Source: Fimbriimonadaceae bacterium
GTDB taxonomy: Bacteria > Armatimonadota > Fimbriimonadia > Fimbriimonadales > Fimbriimonadaceae
Assembly (NCBI GenBank): GCA_019454665.1
Contig: JACFNW010000039.1
Location: 1-9,944, forward strand
Direction of reading: 5' to 3'
Length of the DNA stretch: 9,944 nucleotides
This document shows positions 6,553 to 9,944 of this stretch, one piece after another. The number at the start of each line of letters is the position of its first letter. The stretch's first letter is position 1. The notes beneath the pieces are model-generated. The model was given only the letters and a program-made list of their open reading frames with translations, had not been told where the DNA came from and did no database searches. Made by a program: the position numbers and the translations under genes.

Positions 6553-7643
6553 ATGCACTTGGGCCGAATCAGGCGGTTGTTGTCCAACTGCTCGATGGCG
6601 TGCGCGCTCCAGCCCGCGACACGGGCGGTCACGAAGATCGGCGTATAGAGTTCGATCGGGATGCCCAGCAGGTAGTACGCATAGGCCGCCGGGAAGTCCA
6701 CGTTGGGGTGAATGTTCTTCTCTGCGACCATCACGTTCTCGAGGATTTCGGCGATATCGCCAAAGTTCGTGTTGCCCATGTGCTGGCCGATCTCCTTGGC
6801 GAGCTTGGTCAGGTACATGGCGCGGCTGTCCTGCTTCTTGTACTCGCGGTGGCCGAAGCCCATGATTTTCTTCTTGTTGGCCAGGGCATCGCGAATCCAA
6901 GCCTCGGCCTTGTCGGCGGTGCCGATTTCGAGGATCATCTTCATGGCCTCCTCGTTCGCGCCGCCATGCAGGGGGCCCTTGAGCGTGCCGATGCCCGTCA
7001 CGATGCCGCTGTACAGGTCGCTCAGCGTCGCCACCGTCACGCGGCACGCGAACGTCGAGGCGTTGAAGCCATGCTCGGCGTACAGAGTGAGCGAGGCGTC
7101 CATCACCTTGGTGGTGTAGGGGTCGGGGTCCTCGCCGAGCAGGCAGTACAGGAACGTGGCAGCCGTGCCGAGACCGGGCTTGGGCTGGACGGGCTCCTTG
7201 CCTTTCAAGATGCGGTAGCCATTCGCGGTCAGCACCCCGGCCTTGGCCACCATGCGCACCGACTTGCGTAGGTTGGCTTCGCGGTCGTTGGCCGCATAGT
7301 CCGGATCGAACGGCGCAAGAGCCGCAAACCCGACCTTGAGCATGTCCATCGGGTGCGTGGTCTTGGGAAGCTGGGCGATGGCCGTGTAGACCTCGCTGGG
7401 CACGGTGCGCTCGGCCGATAGCGTGGCGTTGAAGGCGTCGAGTTCGGCTCTGTTGGGCAACTTGCCGAACAGCAACAGGTAGGCGGTTTCCTCGTAGGAC
7501 CCGAATTCCGCCAGTTCGTGGACGTCGATGCCGCGGTAGGTCAAGCTGCTGCGGTCGCTGTCGATCTCGCTGATCGTGGTGATGCCGGCGATCACGCCTT
7601 CGAGTCCGGGGCTGTAGTTCGGATATTCGGTCGTTGCGCTCAT
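6504..7643 (-). CDS. prpC: Citrate synthase / 2-methylcitrate synthase
   Basis: A 379-residue cytosolic enzyme that condenses oxaloacetate with acetyl-CoA or propionyl-CoA. The catalytic residues are in place: H191 in LYAEHGFNASTF, H226 in GPLHGGANE and D316 in HPNVDFPAAYAY. Oxaloacetate-binding candidates include H265/R266 in GFGHREYK and R341 in VTARVAGWSAH. The length fits the short dimeric type, and the C-terminus ends in the usual way (FTPIENR). The methylisocitrate lyase gene 17 nt upstream points to 2-methylcitrate synthase. The active-site NVDF, rather than the NLDW of E. coli PrpC, is closer to true citrate synthases, so it may serve both roles; the symbol is tentative (gltA is the alternative). 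A GAGGA ribosome site precedes the ATG, consistent with translation as a second cistron. The 3' end overlaps the rhamnosidase gene. Confidence 0.9.
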   Translation of the reverse strand: MSATTEYPNYSPGLEGVIAGITTISEIDSDRSSLTYRGIDVHELAEFGSYEETAYLLLFGKLPNRAELDAFNATLSAERTVPSEVYTAIAQLPKTTHPMDMLKVGFAALAPFDPDYAANDREANLRKSVRMVAKAGVLTANGYRILKGKEPVQPKPGLGTAATFLYCLLGEDPDPYTTKVMDASLTLYAEHGFNASTFACRVTVATLSDLYSGIVTGIGTLKGPLHGGANEEAMKMILEIGTADKAEAWIRDALANKKKIMGFGHREYKKQDSRAMYLTKLAKEIGQHMGNTNFGDIAEILENVMVAEKNIHPNVDFPAAYAYYLLGIPIELYTPIFVTARVAGWSAHAIEQLDNNRLIRPKCIYDGPKEVAFTPIENR

Positions 7644-7647
7644 GCTG

Positions 7648-7652
7648 TCCTC
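7648..7652 (-). promoter_or_regulatory. Shine-Dalgarno site (GAGGA) of the citrate synthase gene
   Basis: On the minus strand GAGGA lies 4 nt before the ATG at 7643, in the 17-nt spacer after the methylisocitrate lyase stop. It is the only convincing SD in the window and belongs to an operon-internal gene. The other gene starts lack one. Confidence 0.65.
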
Positions 7653-7660
7653 GGCGTCGC

Positions 7661-8569
7661 CTACCCTGGGTCGGCTGACCTGTCCTCGATCCGTTCCGAC
7701 CAGTTCCGGTCCAGCGCTTCGAAGGCCGCATACTCGACCGTGCCGTACAGCTGCGTCCGGGTGTGCATGCGTTCCAATAGGGCCGCTTGCGTTCCCGAGC
7801 CGATCAACTCGGCGTAGGCCTCGCTTATCGCCTTCAACATGACCCGGAACGCGGTCATGGGAAAGATGACGAGATTGTACCCAAGCTCTTTGAACCTGTT
7901 TAGGCCCAAAATCGGCGTCTTTCCGAACTCCGTCATGTTCGCCAGCAGCGGCACGTCGAGGGCTTTCCGGAACGCCTCGAACTCGGCTTCGGAAGTCAAT
8001 CCCTCGGGGAAAACCGCATCCGCCCCGGCGTCAACGTAGGCTTTCGCGCGCTCGATGGCGGCCTCCAGACCCTCCACACCGCGCGCATCGGTGCGGGCGA
8101 TGATCAGGAAATCGGGGTCGGCCTTCGATTCCACCGCCGCCAGGACCTTCTTCGCCATGTCTTGCGTAGGGACGACCTCCTTTCCATCCAGGTGGCCGCA
8201 CCGCTTGGGGCTGACTTGGTCTTCCAAGTGCAGCCCGGCCAGCCCGGCCCGCTCGAACTCGTGCACCGTCCGCCGCACGTTGAGCGCGTCGCCGTATCCC
8301 GTGTCGGCGTCGGCGATGCAGGGCACGTTCGCGGCCTGAACGATGAGGCTCGCGAACTGCGCCATCTCGGTCATCGTGATCAGCGCGATGTCCGGCACGG
8401 CCAGGTTCGCATTGGTCACCCCCGCGCCGGAGATGTACAGCGCCTTCGCACCCTGGTCCGCGGCGACCTTGGCCGAAAGGGCGTTGAACACCCCGGGGAG
8501 CAGCACCGTGTCCTCGGCCATCAATTCGCGCAACACGCGTCCAGGCGAGGCGAGGGGCGGATTCAGCAT
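7661..8569 (-). CDS. prpB: Methylisocitrate lyase (PEP mutase / isocitrate lyase superfamily)
   Basis: A 302-residue TIM-barrel enzyme predicted to cleave 2-methylisocitrate to pyruvate and succinate, the last step of propionate oxidation, in the cytosol. The signature loop is K122-R123-C124-G125-H126 (PKRCGHLDGK), with C124 as the catalytic acid/base. The metal site is D87 and D89 in ADADTGYGD, with D60 in VPD. YISGAG (45-50) and ARTDA (R159) are the substrate-binding segments of the family. The start at 8569 (MLNPPLASPG) is preferred. A longer in-frame version to 8668 would add a Pro/Arg-rich tail, run into trpS and miss the TACCCT box 6 nt upstream. It is first in a two-gene unit with the citrate synthase. 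Related enzymes (oxaloacetate decarboxylase, dimethylmalate lyase) share the fold, but the neighbour supports methylisocitrate lyase. Confidence 0.9.
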   Translation of the reverse strand: MLNPPLASPGRVLRELMAEDTVLLPGVFNALSAKVAADQGAKALYISGAGVTNANLAVPDIALITMTEMAQFASLIVQAANVPCIADADTGYGDALNVRRTVHEFERAGLAGLHLEDQVSPKRCGHLDGKEVVPTQDMAKKVLAAVESKADPDFLIIARTDARGVEGLEAAIERAKAYVDAGADAVFPEGLTSEAEFEAFRKALDVPLLANMTEFGKTPILGLNRFKELGYNLVIFPMTAFRVMLKAISEAYAELIGSGTQAALLERMHTRTQLYGTVEYAAFEALDRNWSERIEDRSADPG

Positions 8570-8575
8570 GCCCCG

Positions 8576-8581
8576 AGGGTA
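8576..8581 (-). promoter_or_regulatory. Candidate leaderless-type -10 box (TACCCT) of prpB
   Basis: On the minus strand GGTACCCT ends 6 nt before the ATG at 8569, inside the 34-nt gap after trpS. There is no SD sequence and no clear -35. It shares the GGTAnnCT pattern and the spacing with the boxes before hutH and the rhamnosidase gene, and it supports the shorter prpB start. Confidence 0.5.
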
Positions 8582-8587
8582 CCGCTT

Positions 8588-8602
8588 CGCCCTTAGGGGG
8601 CG
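8588..8602 (-). terminator. Possible weak hairpin between trpS and prpB
   Basis: On the minus strand CGCCC-CCTAA-GGGCG forms a perfect 5-bp stem with a 5-nt loop directly after the trpS stop and before the prpB -10 box. It lacks a T-tract, so intrinsic termination would be weak. Its position between one gene end and the next promoter is suggestive. Confidence 0.3.
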
Positions 8603-8603
8603 C

Positions 8604-9587
8604 CTAGGAGAACAACCCCATCCGCCGCTTGGTGATCCGGATGGTCTCGGCGGCGATGCTGCGCGCAACCTCCGTCCCTTGGTGCAGCGTGCGCTCCAAC
8701 TCGCCCCGGTCCGAATAGAAGCCCCGGAAGCGCTCCTGAAACGGCTCCAAGAACCCGACGACGGTTTCCGCCACGGTCTTCTTCAGGTCGCCGTACCGCA
8801 TGCCTTGGAAGTGCGCCTTGACTTGGTCGTCGCTCCATCCTGAGAGCGCTTGGTGGATGGTCAGAAGGTTCGCCACCCCCGGCCCCATCGCCTCGAAATC
8901 CACGTGCGGCTGCGAATCGGTGGTGGCCCGCATGATCTTCTTGCGGGCAGCGTCCGGCGCATCGAGCAAGCCGATCGCGTGCCCCGCTCCGGTCTCCGAC
9001 TTGCTCATCTTCTTGGTCGGGTCGTCCAGGCCCATGATCCGAGCGCCGACCGTCGGCAGCTTGGTCTCCGGGATGACGAACGTCTCGCCGTACAAGCGGT
9101 TGAAACGCTCCGCGATGTCCCGCGTGAGTTCGAGATGCTGGCTCTGGTCGTCGCCTACGGGCACGATCGCCGCGTTGTAGAGCAGGATGTCGGCGGCCAT
9201 GAGCACGGGGTACTGGAGCAACCCGTCCGTGACCTCGACCTGCTTCTCCGACTTCGACTTGAACTGCGTCATCCGCTGGAGCCAGCCGATCGGAGTGACG
9301 CACGTGAGCATCCAGGCCAACTCGGCGTGTTCGGGAGCCATGGACTGCACCATGATGTGCGCCTTCTCGGGCTCGATCCCGCACGCGAGCAGGATCGCGG
9401 CGAACTCGAGCGTCCGCTTCTGGAGGTCTTCGGGGTCTTGGTACACCGTGACCGCGTGGAGGTCCACGATGCCGAAAATGCAGTCGTAGTCGTCTTGCAC
9501 CGAGGCCCACTGTCGGAACGCGCCGAGGTAGTTGCCGAGGTGAACGTGGCCGCTGGGCTGGGCGGCGGTGAAGACGCGCTTTTTCAT
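8604..9587 (-). CDS. trpS: Tryptophanyl-tRNA synthetase
   Basis: A 327-residue class I aminoacyl-tRNA synthetase that charges tRNA-Trp with tryptophan in the cytosol; length is normal for the bacterial short form. The first signature is PSGHVHLGNYLG (11-22), the HIGH equivalent. The second is KMSKS at 193-197. D133 in AADILLYNA corresponds to the residue that recognises the tryptophan indole nitrogen, and PVGDDQSQHLELTRDIA (143-159) is the conserved ATP-site segment. The ATG at 9587 (MKKRVFTAAQ) is chosen. An upstream in-frame start at 9668 would add 27 atypical residues and overlap the preceding oxidase gene. The gap to that oxidase is 23 nt with no SD. A TACAAC 12 nt before the ATG could be a -10 giving a very short leader. 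Co-transcription with the oxidase is equally possible. Confidence 0.96.
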   Translation of the reverse strand: MKKRVFTAAQPSGHVHLGNYLGAFRQWASVQDDYDCIFGIVDLHAVTVYQDPEDLQKRTLEFAAILLACGIEPEKAHIMVQSMAPEHAELAWMLTCVTPIGWLQRMTQFKSKSEKQVEVTDGLLQYPVLMAADILLYNAAIVPVGDDQSQHLELTRDIAERFNRLYGETFVIPETKLPTVGARIMGLDDPTKKMSKSETGAGHAIGLLDAPDAARKKIMRATTDSQPHVDFEAMGPGVANLLTIHQALSGWSDDQVKAHFQGMRYGDLKKTVAETVVGFLEPFQERFRGFYSDRGELERTLHQGTEVARSIAAETIRITKRRMGLFS

Positions 9588-9610
9588 GGGACGGCGAAGG
9601 TTGTACCCGC

Positions 9611-9944
9611 TCAGACCAGCCCGAGACGCTCGGCCTGAGCCGAGGACAACAGCCCTTCGGGGTCCCACTCGGCTTTGCGCGTCCGCAGCCGAGTCAACGT
9701 CTCGTCGCCGAGGTACGCCCGCGCATCCTCGGGCCGGAGCGTGGCGTCCTTGGCCAAATAGAACCGCCCGCCGGCCTCTAAAACGAGTTCGTTCATACGG
9801 TGCGCCAGGCGCCGCACTTCCGGCCAGTTGCGCTCGGTCACCTTGAAGTCAAGGGCCAGCGAATACCCGTCCACCCCGTGCGAGAGCAGGAACCGATCGG
9901 GCCGATGCCGTTTGAACACGGCCAAGAACGACTCCAACCGCGCC
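9611..9944 (-). CDS. FAD-linked oxidase, DprE1-like, C-terminal part (runs off the window)
   Basis: The last 110 codons of a gene that begins beyond the window. The reading frame is open to the edge, and the TTG at 9935-9937 is an internal Leu codon rather than a start. The sequence resembles the C-terminal substrate domain of FAD-dependent sugar or alditol oxidases, especially DprE1 (decaprenylphosphoryl-ribose 2'-oxidase). Matching parts are GYSLALDFKV, then RMNELVLEAGGRFYLAKDATLRP with the conserved AKD lysine, and a closing KAEWDPEGLLSSAQAERLGL that matches the family's 'DP...SxxxxRLxL' ending. The N-terminal FAD-binding domain is outside, so substrate and exact family cannot be settled; L-gulonolactone-type oxidases are alternatives. 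It stops 23 nt before trpS on the same strand and may share its transcript. Confidence 0.75.
   Translation of the reverse strand, partial: ARLESFLAVFKRHRPDRFLLSHGVDGYSLALDFKVTERNWPEVRRLAHRMNELVLEAGGRFYLAKDATLRPEDARAYLGDETLTRLRTRKAEWDPEGLLSSAQAERLGLV

Noticed and set aside
8570..8668. Longer start for methylisocitrate lyase at 8668
   Set aside because: It would add 33 Pro/Arg-rich residues, overlap the trpS 3' end and ignore the TACCCT box that fits the ATG at 8569.
9588..9668. Longer start for trpS at 9668
   Set aside because: The extra 27 residues precede the normal synthetase N-terminus (MKKRVFTAAQPSG) and overlap the upstream oxidase gene.
9935..9937. TTG as the start of a small 108-residue protein
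   Set aside because: The frame stays open to the window edge, and the visible part is a C-terminal domain of a larger oxidase family. The TTG is an internal Leu codon.
1..9944. CRISPR array, insertion sequence, tRNA or rRNA
   Set aside because: I saw no regularly spaced repeats, transposase-like product, terminal inverted repeats or tRNA-like cloverleaf on reading both strands.

Overview
The window is a dense, GC-rich bacterial chromosome segment of ordinary housekeeping and catabolic genes plus two exported proteins. Nothing indicates a plasmid, phage, transposon or CRISPR array. A lipoprotein signal, a Sec signal peptide and an apparent propionate (2-methylcitrate) module suggest a diderm heterotroph that degrades polymers. 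I cannot fix the phylum from sequence alone. Three of the genes that follow an intergenic gap start 6-7 nt after a GGTAnnCT box with no Shine-Dalgarno sequence. This looks like leaderless transcription as known in Deinococcota and some other high-GC lineages. Armatimonadota (Fimbriimonadia-like) is my loose guess and is unproven.

Layout. On the minus strand, 1-260 holds the N-terminal part of a response regulator, and 477-1955 a complete histidine ammonia-lyase (hutH). After a 63-bp divergent spacer come two plus-strand genes. At 2019-3761 is a lipoprotein with an Ig-like module and a clostripain (C11) peptidase fold whose catalytic Cys is replaced by Ser. At 3781-6552 is a secreted GH78 alpha-L-rhamnosidase. 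The rest is minus strand: 6504-7643 citrate/2-methylcitrate synthase, 7661-8569 methylisocitrate lyase, 8604-9587 tryptophanyl-tRNA synthetase, and 9611 to the window end, the C-terminal part of a DprE1-like FAD-linked oxidase. The rhamnosidase and citrate synthase genes overlap tail-to-tail by 49 bp.

How the genes work together. The lyase and synthase form a two-gene unit for the 2-methylcitrate cycle, with a 17-nt spacer and an SD for the second gene. No methylcitrate dehydratase is present here. The two exported proteins are 19 nt apart in the same direction and could act together at or outside the envelope. Histidine ammonia-lyase starts histidine breakdown, but no other hut gene is visible. 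The longest stretch without a gene is 261-476 (216 bp), which holds a possible hairpin after hutH and a promoter-like box before the response regulator. No tRNA or rRNA gene was seen.

The points most worth a second look are the Cys-to-Ser change in the C11 peptidase, the repeated leaderless-type promoter box, and the convergent gene overlap.
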